NCBI RefSeq assembly: GCF_030144325.1
Contig: NZ_CP126307.1
Span: forward strand, 1,240,001 to 1,304,000
Source of the DNA: Bosea vestrisii
GTDB taxonomy: Bacteria > Pseudomonadota > Alphaproteobacteria > Rhizobiales > Beijerinckiaceae
Direction of reading: 5' to 3'
DNA length: 64,000 bases
The notes beneath the pieces were generated by a model. That model saw only the letters and a list, made by a program, of their open reading frames with translations. It had not been told where the DNA came from and did not search any database. The translations under genes and the position numbers were made by a program. This document shows, one piece after another, positions 35,284-44,503 of the stretch (position 1 is its first letter; each line of letters starts with the position of its first letter).

Positions 35284-37557
35284 TCATCCAGCCAGTTTGA
35301 GTTCGGGAACGGGTTGGCGGACGCCCGATGCGGCCACGCGCAGCATCGAGTCGACATCGAGAATGAGCGCGACGAGACCGTCGCCCAGGATGGTCGCAGC
35401 GGAGGCGCCGTTGACCGTGCCGTAGTTCGACTCGAGGCTCTTCACCACGACCTGCTGCTGGCCGACGATCTCGTCGACGGCGATGCCGACATTTCCGCCG
35501 CGCTCGGTCTCCGCGATGATGATGATGTTCTCGTCGCGCGTGCCGGCCGAGCCCATCACGGCCCCCAACCGGTGGAGCGGCGTGATCTCGCCGCGCCAGC
35601 GCAGCACTTCCTGGCCGAAGGTCAGGTGCTCTATCGGCGTGTTGGCGAGGTGCTGCGTCTCGATCACGCTGGCGATCGGGATGACGTAGCGGTCGTCGCC
35701 GCAGCGGATCACCATGCCTTCGAGGACGGCGAGCGTCAGCGGCAAGGCGAGCGTGAACTTGCAGCCGCGACCCGGCTCGGAATCGACGCTGATGCGGCCG
35801 CCGAGCGATTCGACATTGCGGCGGACGACATCCATGCCGACGCCGCGCCCGGAGATGTCGCTGACCGCGTCCGCCGTCGACAGGCCCGCGGCGAAGATCA
35901 GCTGATCGATCTCCTCCGGCGCGAGCTTCTCGTCCGCTCCGACAAGGCCGCGGGATTTCGCCTTGGCCAATAGCCTGTCGCGACCTATGCCGCGCCCGTC
36001 ATCGGTGACGCTGATGACGATGCGGCCGGCGCGGTGCTCGGCGATGAGCCTGATCGTGCCTTCCGGATGCTTGCCGGCGGCGATGCGCTCCTCCGGCGTC
36101 TCCACCCCGTGATCCATCGAGTTACGGATCATGTGGGTGAGCGGATCGGCCAGCTCCTCGATGATGGTCTTGTCGACCTCGGTGTTCTCGCCTTCGAGGA
36201 CGAGCTTCACTTCCTTGCCGAGCGTCTGCGCGAGTTCGCGCACCAGGCGCGGCATGCGTTGGAACACAGCCTTCACCGGCTGGGCCCGCACCGCCATGAC
36301 GTGGTCCTGCAACTCGCGCGTCTGACGCGACAGGGTCAGGATGCCCTCGGCGGTCTTGGCATAGACGTCATAGGGCAGCGAGCGCACGCATTCGACCAGC
36401 ATGGACTGGGTGATGACGATCTCGCCGACCAGGTTCATCAGCCGGTCGATCCGATCGAGATCGACACGGACGCTGACCGCCTGGCGCTGGCGGGCGGCGG
36501 CGGCATCGTTGGCGGCGGGCCGCACCGGCGCGCGCGGCGCCGCCGGGGCTGCGGCCACAGCGGCAGCCGCGACCGGAACCACGGCAGCGACGGGCTGGAT
36601 GTCGGGCTGCGGCGCGGCATCGGCGCTCGGCCCGAGCCGGGCAAGGATCGCCGACAGGTCGGCAGCGACGCTTTGCGGCACCTCTGCCGGCGCGGCCGGG
36701 TCAGCCTCCGGCTCGGCATCTGTCAGCACCTCGACCTCGAACTCCTCATTGGCGAGGGTGAAGTCGAATTTCGAGACGATTTCCTCGGCCGACAATGCCG
36801 TCCGCAGCATCACCTCGAAGCGCATATGGCAATCGGTGACGTCGAGCGTCTCGAGCGGCGGGACGTGGCTGAGATCGCAGGCGACCGAGACGATCTCCTC
36901 CGCCGGCAGGATGCCAATCGCCACGCGCGGCTCGATCACCCGGCGGAACAGGTCGGCTTCCGGCGTGATCTTGATGCGGACGTCATGGCCGAGCCTGCGG
37001 ACCGGCGCGGCGGCAGCGGGCTCGTCGTCCCAGCCGTCATCGGCCTTCGCGGGCGCGGCCGGTGCCGGCGCGCCCATCTTGGAGTCGACCAGGGCAAGGA
37101 GATTGCCGAGCGCGGCGATGCCGGGTGGTGCATCGGCCGCGGGAGCGGCCGGAGCCGGGGCAGCCGATGGGGCCAGCTTGGCCTGCCCGACCTGCTCGAG
37201 CGCCGCGAGCAGATCGGAGCGCACCGGCGCGACCTCGTCGTTGCGCGCAGCGTTGACGAGATCGGAGACCGCGTCCGAGCAGCGCAGGAACAGGGCGAAT
37301 GGCGCATCCCCGAGCGCAACGCGGCCCGAGCGCAGATGGTCGAGCGCCGCCTCGAAGACATGTGCGAAGCCGACAAGGTCGGTGCAGCCGAAAGCGCCTG
37401 CGCCACCCTTGATCGAGTGGATGGCGCGGAAGGCGGCGTTGACGTCCTCGGGATCGCTCGAGCCTTCATCGAGCAACTGGAGCTTCTGCTCCAGCGCGCC
37501 GAGGAGTTCCTCGCACTCCTGGAAAAAGGTCTGCTTGAGTTCCGCCAACGGATCCAT
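35284..37557 (-). CDS. cheA: Chemotaxis histidine kinase CheA
   Basis: 757 residues. The HPt domain has phospho-His H47 (AIHSIKGGAGAFG). A region at about 185-290 (DVRIKITPEADLFRRVIEPR, HMRFEVMLRTALSAEEI) is probably the P2-like receiver-binding domain, flanked by Ala/Pro-rich linkers. The dimerisation helix, ATPase (N box IRNSMDHGVETPEER, G1 VTDDGRGIGRD, G2 GRGVGMDVVRRNV) and the CheW-like P5 at the C-terminus follow. It autophosphorylates and feeds CheY and CheB. Confidence 0.96.
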   Translation of the reverse strand: MDPLAELKQTFFQECEELLGALEQKLQLLDEGSSDPEDVNAAFRAIHSIKGGAGAFGCTDLVGFAHVFEAALDHLRSGRVALGDAPFALFLRCSDAVSDLVNAARNDEVAPVRSDLLAALEQVGQAKLAPSAAPAPAAPAADAPPGIAALGNLLALVDSKMGAPAPAAPAKADDGWDDEPAAAAPVRRLGHDVRIKITPEADLFRRVIEPRVAIGILPAEEIVSVACDLSHVPPLETLDVTDCHMRFEVMLRTALSAEEIVSKFDFTLANEEFEVEVLTDAEPEADPAAPAEVPQSVAADLSAILARLGPSADAAPQPDIQPVAAVVPVAAAAVAAAPAAPRAPVRPAANDAAAARQRQAVSVRVDLDRIDRLMNLVGEIVITQSMLVECVRSLPYDVYAKTAEGILTLSRQTRELQDHVMAVRAQPVKAVFQRMPRLVRELAQTLGKEVKLVLEGENTEVDKTIIEELADPLTHMIRNSMDHGVETPEERIAAGKHPEGTIRLIAEHRAGRIVISVTDDGRGIGRDRLLAKAKSRGLVGADEKLAPEEIDQLIFAAGLSTADAVSDISGRGVGMDVVRRNVESLGGRISVDSEPGRGCKFTLALPLTLAVLEGMVIRCGDDRYVIPIASVIETQHLANTPIEHLTFGQEVLRWRGEITPLHRLGAVMGSAGTRDENIIIIAETERGGNVGIAVDEIVGQQQVVVKSLESNYGTVNGASAATILGDGLVALILDVDSMLRVAASGVRQPVPELKLAG

Positions 37558-37565
37558 AGACCGCC

Positions 37566-37925
37566 TCAGTTCTGGTAGCGCGCGACGAGGCCGAGCAGGG
37601 TGTTGGGTTCGAACGGCTTGACCATCCAGGCGCTGGCGCCGGCACGGCGGCCTTCCGCCTTGATCTCGGCGCCGTTCTCGGTGGTCAGCACGATGATCGG
37701 CGTGTTCTGGCCCGCAGCCCGCGCGCGGCAGGCGCGCGTGAATTCGATGCCGTCCATGATCGGCATATTGAGATCGGTGATGACGAGGTCGGGCTTGAAC
37801 TGGTCGAAGCGCACCAGCCCTTCCTCGCCATTCTCCGCTTCTGCGACCTCATGACCGGCATTGCGCAGCGTCATGCTGAGCAGGCTGAGCAGGGTCTTGG
37901 TATCGTCGATCGCGAGAATCTTCAT
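37566..37925 (-). CDS. cheY: CheY response regulator
   Basis: 119-residue single receiver: ILAIDDTKTLL acidic pair, phospho-acceptor D51 in LVITDLNMPIMDG, T in IIVLTTENGAE and K in WMVKPFEPNTLL. Longer open frame to 38060 overlaps the STAS gene and is rejected. It lies 8 bp before cheA in the operon. It probably carries the signal to the flagellar motor. Confidence 0.95.
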   Translation of the reverse strand: MKILAIDDTKTLLSLLSMTLRNAGHEVAEAENGEEGLVRFDQFKPDLVITDLNMPIMDGIEFTRACRARAAGQNTPIIVLTTENGAEIKAEGRRAGASAWMVKPFEPNTLLGLVARYQN

Positions 37926-37932
37926 CGCGGGG

Positions 37933-38214
37933 TCACTCCAGAACGAGAGCGCTTTGGGCCGGGTTGAACCCGATCGCCTGAAAGGACTGGCGGCATTCGT
38001 CGGACACCGCCTTGAGCGTGACGCTGAGCCCACGCGCCTTGGCGCTGGTCGCCGCCGCATGCATCAGCTGGATCCACAGGCTCGGGAACGGACCGGCCTC
38101 AGCGCATTCGACTGCGATGCTTTCCTTCTGCTCCAGCGCGACGAGGAGCTGATTGCGGAACGCAGCAGCCTCTGATCGACCGAGGAAAGGCGGAAGGGAG
38201 ACGGTGATGACCAC
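37933..38214 (-). CDS. STAS-domain protein of the chemotaxis operon
   Basis: 93 residues with the STAS (anti-sigma-factor-antagonist) pattern: a beta strand start VITVSLPPFLGRSEAAAFRNQ, SIAVECAEAGPFPSLWIQLMHAA and KARGLSVTLKAVSDECRQSFQAIGF (cited by parts). The serine in the loop GPFPSLW is in the place of the phosphorylatable STAS serine. Such small proteins head che operons in Alphaproteobacteria; their role is not settled. It lies 7 bp before cheY. Confidence 0.75.
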   Translation of the reverse strand: MVITVSLPPFLGRSEAAAFRNQLLVALEQKESIAVECAEAGPFPSLWIQLMHAAATSAKARGLSVTLKAVSDECRQSFQAIGFNPAQSALVLE

Positions 38215-38257
38215 GACGGCGCGCCCTGTGATTGGTGACTAGGCAGAATCTGCACGA

Positions 38258-38276
38258 TTAGTAAAAATTTCACTAA
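38258..38276. promoter_or_regulatory. AT-rich imperfect palindrome upstream of the STAS-cheYAW operon
   Basis: TTAGT-N9-ACTAA with an A/T-rich centre (19 bp), in the 115-bp gap before the STAS gene. It is the only clearly AT-rich symmetric site in the gap and could be part of the operon promoter. Weak evidence. Confidence 0.3.
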
Positions 38277-38329
38277 GCTGGCGCTGCCGCGGCAAGGATT
38301 GTGACCATTCCGGGGCAACAATTCCTGCT

Positions 38330-38797
38330 TCAGAACAGGCTGTTGCTGATCGCGCGCGGCACCAGCGTGATGGCGCCGTTCGCTTCCTTGTACTTGCGCG
38401 GCACGTTGATGATGCCGGACAGGTGCAGCCAGAGATTATTGGGCGAGATCGGCTTCACGATGATCTCGTGCGCGCCGAGCTTGGCGGCCTGCACCACTGA
38501 GCGCCGGTCGGGCTTCTCCATCATCACGAGCACCGGCGCCTTGGCGAAGGGCGAGGTCTTGAACGAGCGGATCGAGGCCAGGCATTTCAGGCTGTCGCCA
38601 TCGGGCAGGTCCCAGTCCAGCATCACGATGTTGGGCTGCTTCTGGATGAAGGTCGTCGCGGCGGTGGAGAGATCGGCCGCCTCGAAGACGCGCTGGAGCT
38701 GCGCCTGGTAGAGCATGGTGCGGATGATGCGCCGATAGTGCGGGCTGGGGTCGATCAGCAGCACCGAGAGGTTGGGGAAGGATGGCGCGATATGCAT
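38330..38797 (-). CDS. Divergent response-regulator receiver protein
   Basis: 155 residues. Receiver domain with phospho-acceptor D61 in IVMLDWDLPDGDSL and lysine in EIIVKPISPNNLW. The N-terminal acidic pair is reduced: SVLLIDPSPHYRR has D16 followed by Pro instead of a second acid. A C-terminal tail of about 25 residues (KYKEANGAITLVPRAISNSLF in part) extends past the usual fold. It may have altered Mg2+ or phosphorylation chemistry. It lies between the soluble receptor and the STAS gene. Confidence 0.85.
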   Translation of the reverse strand: MHIAPSFPNLSVLLIDPSPHYRRIIRTMLYQAQLQRVFEAADLSTAATTFIQKQPNIVMLDWDLPDGDSLKCLASIRSFKTSPFAKAPVLVMMEKPDRRSVVQAAKLGAHEIIVKPISPNNLWLHLSGIINVPRKYKEANGAITLVPRAISNSLF

Positions 38798-38864
38798 GTC
38801 GGCAACTCAAAACCCGTACTCAACACGACATTGGAGACGACCGCTCCGGTTCCCGTACCGCCTC

Positions 38865-40319
38865 TCAGACGCTGAGCCCGAACCGGACCCCGCCCCAGTG
38901 GCGGCCCCGGACGAAGATCGGCGCCGACAGGTCTTCCATCACCAGAAAATTGCCGCCGCCCATGTCGCGCCGGTAGGTCTGGAGCAGGAACGGTTTCTGG
39001 TTGCGCGCGGCAGCGAGCCCGGTGCGATCGTTGAAAATCCGACGGTTGCGGCAATTGGCGTTGTTCCAGACCGGGTCCGATCCCTGCGGCTGCGAATATT
39101 TGCGGTTGTGCGTCGGCAGGTAGCCATTGCGATCGATGGCCGCGCAGAAGACGATGCGCTTGTTCACCGTCAGCAGTCTCTCCTGCACCGGCGGCAGCAA
39201 TCGGTCGGTCAAGGCCGTGAAGCGGCTGAGGAACTGCTGGGGATCGCTGCCAGGGACCGGTCGATAGGCTTCGTCGAACAGCTCGGCCAGGCCGACCTCG
39301 CCCTTCGCGACAGCCTGCTCGAACAGGTCCGATATCGTCGCCGCCGCCTCGACGGCGATCTCGATCATGTCCGATTGCGGCGTGCGCACACCCGAGCCAG
39401 CGATCGCGCCCAGGATCGCCTCGCTGGTCGAAACCAGCGACGCCCCTCGCCGCGCCGCGACCTCGAGGTTGCGGCCGGACTGGTCGACGCCGGCAACGAG
39501 ATCCCTCAGCTCGTCGCCGACCTGTGCGAAGGCGACGGCGTTCTCGCGTGCAGGGATCGAGATCGAGTCGATCTCGCCGATCAGCCCGACCACCGAGCGG
39601 CCGAAATGGTCGAGCTCGCCGATCTGTTGCGAAATGCCCTGGCTCTCTTCGCTGGCGCGCCGAGCTGCCTGCGCATTCGCCTTGCTCTGCTTCGCCAATT
39701 GGTCGACGGTCGCGACCAGCGCCTCGAGCTGCTTGGCACTCGCTGAGGTGGCGTCGCGGGTCTGCTCGGCAAGCTGCTTCACCGCCGCGGCGATGACGGC
39801 AAAGCCGCGGCCAGCGACACCGCTGCGCGCGGCCTCGACGCCGGCATTGATCGACAGCAGCTGGATTTCGCGCGTGATCGTCTGGATCGCTTCGCTGGCC
39901 TCGCGGACCTTGTGCGCCCGGCTCACCGCCTCGCTCAGCGCCTGCGAAATCGATTGGGCACCGTCGGACAGTTCGGCGATATCGTTCTGCGCCGCGTTGA
40001 GGCCCTGGCGGACCGCACCGGTGACACGTTCGAGCCCGCTCTTGACCACGGACGCCGCCTCCTGGGCGGCCTCGGCGGAGTGCTGGATCGCCTTGTTGGA
40101 GCGCGACACCTGATCGACCGAGGCGACCATGCGGTGCAACCCGTCTGTCTGCCTGTCGAGCTCGGCATTGACGTCGCCGATACGGCCGGACATGTCGGTG
40201 ATCTCGGCGCTGAGCTTGCCGAAACGCTCGGCGATCTCGCGCACCGCGCGTGACGCGGCCTCCGCCCCGGGCGCATCCTCATTGGCGGGATCAGGCAACT
40301 TCAGGGCCTGGGCGTGCAT
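38865..40319 (-). CDS. Soluble methyl-accepting chemotaxis protein with C-terminal sensor-like domain
   Basis: 484 residues with no membrane helix. The coiled-coil signalling domain is N-terminal (about 25-260), with a tip-like segment IQLLSINAGVEAARSGVAGR that differs from the standard FQTNLLALNAAVEAARAG. The C-terminal domain (about 330-484) has NCRNRRIFNDRTGLAAARN, RDMGGGNFLVMEDLSAPIFV and ends GRHWGGVRFGLSV, resembling the late strands of a Cache/PAS-like sensor. The domain order is reversed relative to ordinary receptors. It heads the chemotaxis cluster. Confidence 0.87.
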   Translation of the reverse strand: MHAQALKLPDPANEDAPGAEAASRAVREIAERFGKLSAEITDMSGRIGDVNAELDRQTDGLHRMVASVDQVSRSNKAIQHSAEAAQEAASVVKSGLERVTGAVRQGLNAAQNDIAELSDGAQSISQALSEAVSRAHKVREASEAIQTITREIQLLSINAGVEAARSGVAGRGFAVIAAAVKQLAEQTRDATSASAKQLEALVATVDQLAKQSKANAQAARRASEESQGISQQIGELDHFGRSVVGLIGEIDSISIPARENAVAFAQVGDELRDLVAGVDQSGRNLEVAARRGASLVSTSEAILGAIAGSGVRTPQSDMIEIAVEAAATISDLFEQAVAKGEVGLAELFDEAYRPVPGSDPQQFLSRFTALTDRLLPPVQERLLTVNKRIVFCAAIDRNGYLPTHNRKYSQPQGSDPVWNNANCRNRRIFNDRTGLAAARNQKPFLLQTYRRDMGGGNFLVMEDLSAPIFVRGRHWGGVRFGLSV

Positions 40320-40483
40320 TTACGCTGCGCATCCATGTTGGAGTTCTGCCAAGCGAACCTAAAGGAATGCGGTAAATCCGCCGTTAATGGCGCGGATGCT
40401 CCTTTAAGACCTATCGCGTGCGGTTTCCTCGGCCCGGCGCCACGACTAGGCTGCCGGCGGGACGACAGCCTGGGACGCACCGC

Positions 40484-41359
40484 TTGAACAGCCGACAGCT
40501 CGAAACCTTCGCCGCGGTGATGAAGGCCGGCACGATCTCGCGCGCCGCCGAGCTCCTCGGCGTCACCCAGCCCGGCGTCAGCCGCGCCATCGCCGAGCTC
40601 GAGCGCTCGCTCGGCTTCATGCTTTTCGATCGTATCCGCAACCGCATCGTCGCGACGCCTGAGGGCAAGCTGTTCTACGCCCAGGTCCAGGCCTCCTTCC
40701 TCGGCATGGACACGCTGCGCGCCACCGCCGCCCGCATCCGCGACCACGGTGCCGGGCAACTGCGTGTCGGCTCGCTCTCGGCGCTCGGCTCCTCGCTGGT
40801 ACCCCGGGCGGTACGCCGCTTCCGCGACCGGCGCCCGGACATCGCGGTGACGCTGATGGTCCTGCCCTCGCGCGATGTCCGCGACGGCGTCGCCTCCGGT
40901 GCCTTCGACATCGGCCTCGCCGCCGACGAGATCGACACATCCGGCGTCCTCCACCAGCCCTTCGTGCAGCCACGCGCGCTCTGCGCAATGCCGCTCGGCC
41001 ACCCGCTGGCCGAGAAGGAACTGATCAAGCCGGCCGATCTCGATGGCGTCCCCTTCGTCGCCTATGTCCCGGAAGACCGCGCCCGCCAGCGACTCGACCG
41101 CATCTTCGCCGAGGCCGGCGTCAAGCCACGCATCGTCGTCGAGACCATCTATGCCGCGACCGTCTGCGCCCTCGTCGCCGAAGGCGTCGGCATCGGTCTG
41201 GTCAGCCCCTATGCGGTCGCCGGCGCCGATCCGTCGCGGCTGGTATTGCGGCCCTTCGAGCCGGAGGTGCAGAGCCGCAGCCTGCTGATCCTGCCGCTCG
41301 ACCGGCCGAAATCCCAGCTGGTGCGCGACTTCATCGACTGCCTGATGGAAGTCCGCTGA
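40484..41359 (+). CDS. LysR-family transcriptional regulator
   Basis: 291 residues from a TTG start (MNSRQLETFAAVMKAG by initiation). HTH: TISRAAELLGVTQPGVSRAI, ELERSLGFMLFDR. The effector domain is typical of regulators near amino-acid metabolism genes. The open frame extends to 40418, but that leader (RFPRPGATTRLPAGRQ) is not LysR-like. It is followed on the same strand by metC and an amino-acid-binding protein, which it may control. Confidence 0.87.
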   Translation: MNSRQLETFAAVMKAGTISRAAELLGVTQPGVSRAIAELERSLGFMLFDRIRNRIVATPEGKLFYAQVQASFLGMDTLRATAARIRDHGAGQLRVGSLSALGSSLVPRAVRRFRDRRPDIAVTLMVLPSRDVRDGVASGAFDIGLAADEIDTSGVLHQPFVQPRALCAMPLGHPLAEKELIKPADLDGVPFVAYVPEDRARQRLDRIFAEAGVKPRIVVETIYAATVCALVAEGVGIGLVSPYAVAGADPSRLVLRPFEPEVQSRSLLILPLDRPKSQLVRDFIDCLMEVR

Positions 41360-41503
41360 CGCGCATTCCGTTCGGCCGAAATCGGTCGAACGACAAGAAT
41401 TCGCGCAAGACCAAAAGCTATAACATTGCGGCATCGAGCCATAAGTTTTCGCTGATAGCCGGCAGGGCGCCGTGGAGGGAACATGCCCTTCAAAGGAGCC
41501 CCC

Positions 41504-42688
41504 ATGCACGACACCACCCGCAGCGTTCACCATCCGGCCGTCAACGAGGACGGCTATGCCAGCCTGACGGTGCCGACCCACCGCGCCTCCACCATCGTCT
41601 ACCCCGACGCGGCGAGCTTCTTCGCCCGCAAGCATCGCGGTTTCGACGGCTACACCTATGGGCTGCACGGCACACCGACGACGCGCACGCTGGAGGCCCA
41701 GCTCACGGCCCTGCATGGCGGTGTGCGCACTGTGCTCGTTCCCTCCGGTCAGGCGGCGGTCACCATCGTCATGCTCTCGGTGCTGCTGCCCGGCGACAAG
41801 GTGCTGATCCCCGATCAGGTCTACCAGCCGGTGCGCAGCTTCTGCGAGGAGTACCTGAAGCCGCGCGGCATCGACTACGCCGTCTACGACCCGCTGATCG
41901 GCGCCGGCATCGCCGGGCTGATCGACGAGCGGGTCAAATTGGTCTGGGTCGAGTCACCGGGCTCGAATACGATAGAAGTGCAGGACGTGCCCGCCATCGT
42001 GAAGGCGGCGAAGGCGAAGGGCGTGCTCGTCGGCTGCGACAACACCTGGGCGACGCCGCTGATCTTCAAGCCGCTGGCGCACGGCGCCGACTTCGCCTGC
42101 GAGGCGCTGACGAAATATGTCGGCGGCCACTCCGACCTGCTGCTCGGCTCGATCACCGTTGCCGATCTCGGCTTGCGTGAGAAGCTGAAGGAGACGCTGC
42201 GCGGTTTCGGCGTCGGCGTCTCGCCCGACGAGTGCCAGCTCGCTCTGCGCGGCCTGGAAACTCTGGCCCTGCGCCTCGCCCATATGGGCAAGGTCTCCGA
42301 GGATTTCGCCCGGCGTCTCACCCGCTCGCCCGCAGTCGAGACGGTGCTGCACCCGGCCCTGCCCTCCTGCCCCGGTCATGAATTCTGGAAGCGCGACATG
42401 GGCCGCTCGTCGGGCGTGTTCAGTATCGTGCTGAAGCCGGTGCCGCACGCACTATTCGAGGCGGCACTCTCGGCGCTCGAGGTCTTCGCCATCGGCGCCT
42501 CCTGGGGCGGCACGCGCAGCCTGATCGCGCCCTTGGCTCCGGAAGGCGAGCGCACCGTCACCCCCTGGCCACATCCGGGACCGGCACTGCGCATCAGCAT
42601 CGGCCTCGAGGACCCGGACGACCTCTGGAACGACTTCGACACGCTGCTGGTCGCGCTCGAACAGCCGGCGGCCGCCAAGGTCGCCTGA
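41504..42688 (+). CDS. metC: Cystathionine beta-lyase
   Basis: 394 residues of the Cys/Met PLP family. Substrate and PLP marks are FDGYTYGLHGTPTTRTLEAQ (residue about 45 on), VPSGQAAVTIVML, the SPGSNTIEVQD strand, DNTWATPL and the PLP lysine in EALTKYVGGHSD. C-terminal SWGGTRSLIAP fits cystathionine beta-lyases of Alphaproteobacteria. It cleaves cystathionine to homocysteine. ATG 41504 has AAAGGAG upstream; ATG 41483 is an alternative. Confidence 0.92.
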   Translation: MHDTTRSVHHPAVNEDGYASLTVPTHRASTIVYPDAASFFARKHRGFDGYTYGLHGTPTTRTLEAQLTALHGGVRTVLVPSGQAAVTIVMLSVLLPGDKVLIPDQVYQPVRSFCEEYLKPRGIDYAVYDPLIGAGIAGLIDERVKLVWVESPGSNTIEVQDVPAIVKAAKAKGVLVGCDNTWATPLIFKPLAHGADFACEALTKYVGGHSDLLLGSITVADLGLREKLKETLRGFGVGVSPDECQLALRGLETLALRLAHMGKVSEDFARRLTRSPAVETVLHPALPSCPGHEFWKRDMGRSSGVFSIVLKPVPHALFEAALSALEVFAIGASWGGTRSLIAPLAPEGERTVTPWPHPGPALRISIGLEDPDDLWNDFDTLLVALEQPAAAKVA

Positions 42689-42778
42689 GACGGGAAGACG
42701 ACAGATGACGAACGCGGCGGGGCACGCCTCCGCCGCGGCGGGAGAGCTTTGCCTGAAAACAACAACAGGGGATCGACG

Positions 42779-43798
42779 ATGAAACGGATATTGCTTCGCC
42801 TCACAGCCGCATTCGCGCTCGCCGCCGGTTTCGCGGCACCCGCCGGCGCCGACACGCTCAAGATGATCCGCGACCGAGGCAAGATCATCTGCGGCACCAG
42901 CCCCGGCGTCGCCGGCTTCTCGACCCAGGATGCCAATGGCCGCTGGCAGGGTTTCGACATCGACATCTGCCGGGCGCTCGCCGCCGTCATCTTCAACGAC
43001 ACCGAGAAGGCCGGCTTCGTCTCGCTGACTTCGAAGGATCGGCTGATCGCGCTGCAGGCCGGCGAGATCGACGTCCTGCCGCGCACCACCACCTGGACGC
43101 TGTCGCGCAATGCCAGCCAGGGCGTCACCTTCACCACCGTCAACTATTATGACGGCCAGGGCTTCATGGTCTCGAAGAAGCTCGGCGTTTCCTCCGCGGC
43201 TCAGCTCGGCGGCGCCTCGGTCTGCGTCGCGCAGGGCACGACCAGCGAGCTCAACCTCGCCGACTACTTCCGCAAGCTCGGGATGAAATACGAGGCCGCC
43301 GCCTTCGGCACCTCCGAGGAGGCGCTCAAGGCCTACGAGTCCGGCCGCTGCGACGCCTACACCACCGACATCTCGGCCCTCTCGGCCGTCAGGATGAAGC
43401 TGCAGGACCTCGACGAACACGTCATCCTGCCGGAGGTGGTCTCGAAGGAGCCTCTCGGCCCCTGGGTACGCACCGGCGACGAGACCTGGTTCAACCTGGT
43501 GCGCTGGACCGTGCTCGCCTTGATCAACGCCGAGGAGCTCGGCATCACCAAGGCCAATGTCCAGGAGATGCTGAAGTCCTCGAACCCCGAGGTGAAGCGC
43601 TTCCTCGGCCTCGACGGCAAGATGGGCGAGGCGATGGGCGTCAGCAACGACTGGGTCGTGCGCATCATCTTAGCCGTCGGCAATTACGGCGAGAGCTTCG
43701 AGCGCCATCTCGGCAAGAGCTCGCGCCTGCAGCTCGCACGCGGCCCAAACGAGCTCTGGAGCAAGGGCGGCATCCAGTACAGCCCGCCATTCCGCTAG
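42779..43798 (+). CDS. aapJ: General L-amino-acid ABC transporter, periplasmic binding protein (AapJ-like)
   Basis: 339 residues. Signal peptide about 1-25 (LLRLTAAFALAAGFAAPAGA). Family 3 solute-binding fold: IICGTSPGVAGFSTQDANGR, GFDIDICRALAA, LTSKDRLIALQAGEIDVLPR and ISVVCVAQGTTSELNLADYF-type central strand. It binds polar amino acids for import. No permease or ATPase gene follows, so the membrane components must be elsewhere. A hairpin terminator lies 22 bp after the stop. Confidence 0.9.
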   Translation: MKRILLRLTAAFALAAGFAAPAGADTLKMIRDRGKIICGTSPGVAGFSTQDANGRWQGFDIDICRALAAVIFNDTEKAGFVSLTSKDRLIALQAGEIDVLPRTTTWTLSRNASQGVTFTTVNYYDGQGFMVSKKLGVSSAAQLGGASVCVAQGTTSELNLADYFRKLGMKYEAAAFGTSEEALKAYESGRCDAYTTDISALSAVRMKLQDLDEHVILPEVVSKEPLGPWVRTGDETWFNLVRWTVLALINAEELGITKANVQEMLKSSNPEVKRFLGLDGKMGEAMGVSNDWVVRIILAVGNYGESFERHLGKSSRLQLARGPNELWSKGGIQYSPPFR

Positions 43799-43820
43799 GC
43801 GGCGCGGCGAGCGCACGGAA

Positions 43821-43839
43821 CTGCCGGGCTTCCCGGCAG
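43821..43839 (+). terminator. Hairpin terminator after aapJ
   Basis: CTGCCGGG-CTT-CCCGGCAG (43821-43828/43832-43839), a perfect 8-bp stem with 3-nt loop, followed by TTGT. The U-tract is short, so strength is uncertain. Confidence 0.65.
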
Positions 43840-43875
43840 TTGTAGACTCCGTTGCATCACCAAGGAGTACTGACC

Positions 43876-44322
43876 GTGCCCGCCATCAAATCCCTCTTCG
43901 CCGGCGCTGCTGCGCTCATGCTGGTTTCCGGCTCCGCCATGGCCCAGCCGCGCACGCTCGGCCCGCAGACCGGCACGGTCAAGATCGAGCAGATCTCCGT
44001 CGCCTTCATCGCCTCCGGCGAGCTCGGCGGCGGCACCTTCACCTATCGCGGCCGCTCCTATCCGATCTCGGTCGGCGGGCTCGGGATCGGCGGCATCGGC
44101 GCCGCGCGCGTCGTCGCCAGCGGGCGCGTCTACGGCCTGACAACCCGCAACGACCTCGCCGGTCCTTATGTCCAGCTCAAGGAAGGCTGGGCAGTTGGCC
44201 GCGCCGGCCAGGGCCGTGTCTGGCTCAAGAACGACAAGGGCGTGACCCTTAGCCTCGACACGCGCCGCCAGGGCCTGCAGGCCACGATCGGTGCCGACGG
44301 CGTGGTGATCGCGTTCAAGTAG
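43876..44322 (+). CDS. Small secreted protein, conserved in Alphaproteobacteria, function unknown
   Basis: 148 residues from GTG 43876, with AAGGAG at 43862-43867. Signal peptide about 1-24 (IKSLFAGAAALMLVSGSAMA). The mature part is all-beta and Gly-rich: SGELGGGTFTYRGRSYPISV, GGLGIGGIGAARVVASGRVYG, GWAVGRAGQGRVWLKNDKGV. I recognise the pattern from hypothetical proteins of related genomes but know no function. A good terminator follows at 44353. Confidence 0.8.
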   Translation: MPAIKSLFAGAAALMLVSGSAMAQPRTLGPQTGTVKIEQISVAFIASGELGGGTFTYRGRSYPISVGGLGIGGIGAARVVASGRVYGLTTRNDLAGPYVQLKEGWAVGRAGQGRVWLKNDKGVTLSLDTRRQGLQATIGADGVVIAFK

Positions 44323-44352
44323 GCGAGACCACCGATAGTAAGGCACTCAATG

Positions 44353-44380
44353 GCGGCCGGGCAGATGCTCGGCCGCTTTT
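44353..44380 (+). terminator. Rho-independent terminator
   Basis: GCGGCCG/CGGCCGC (44353-44359/44370-44376) followed by TTTT at 44377-44380, 31 bp after the secreted-protein stop. Confidence 0.82.
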
Positions 44381-44503
44381 GCTATCGGCTCCCGCTCGCG
44401 CGTCCGGATTGTCGCGCTCGTGAATGGACGGGCGCTCTCGTACGCTCAACTTGAGCTGCCTGACCTCTCCGATCCGACAACTGGCCCGAGAAGGATGATT
44501 CCG

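Noticed and set aside
36034..37578. 514-codon open frame on the plus strand
   Set aside because: Antisense to cheA; low-complexity composition and no family resemblance.
40418..40483. ATG start for the LysR gene at 40418
   Set aside because: The added leader is Arg/Pro-rich and unlike LysR N-termini; the TTG at 40484 begins exactly at the conserved helix.
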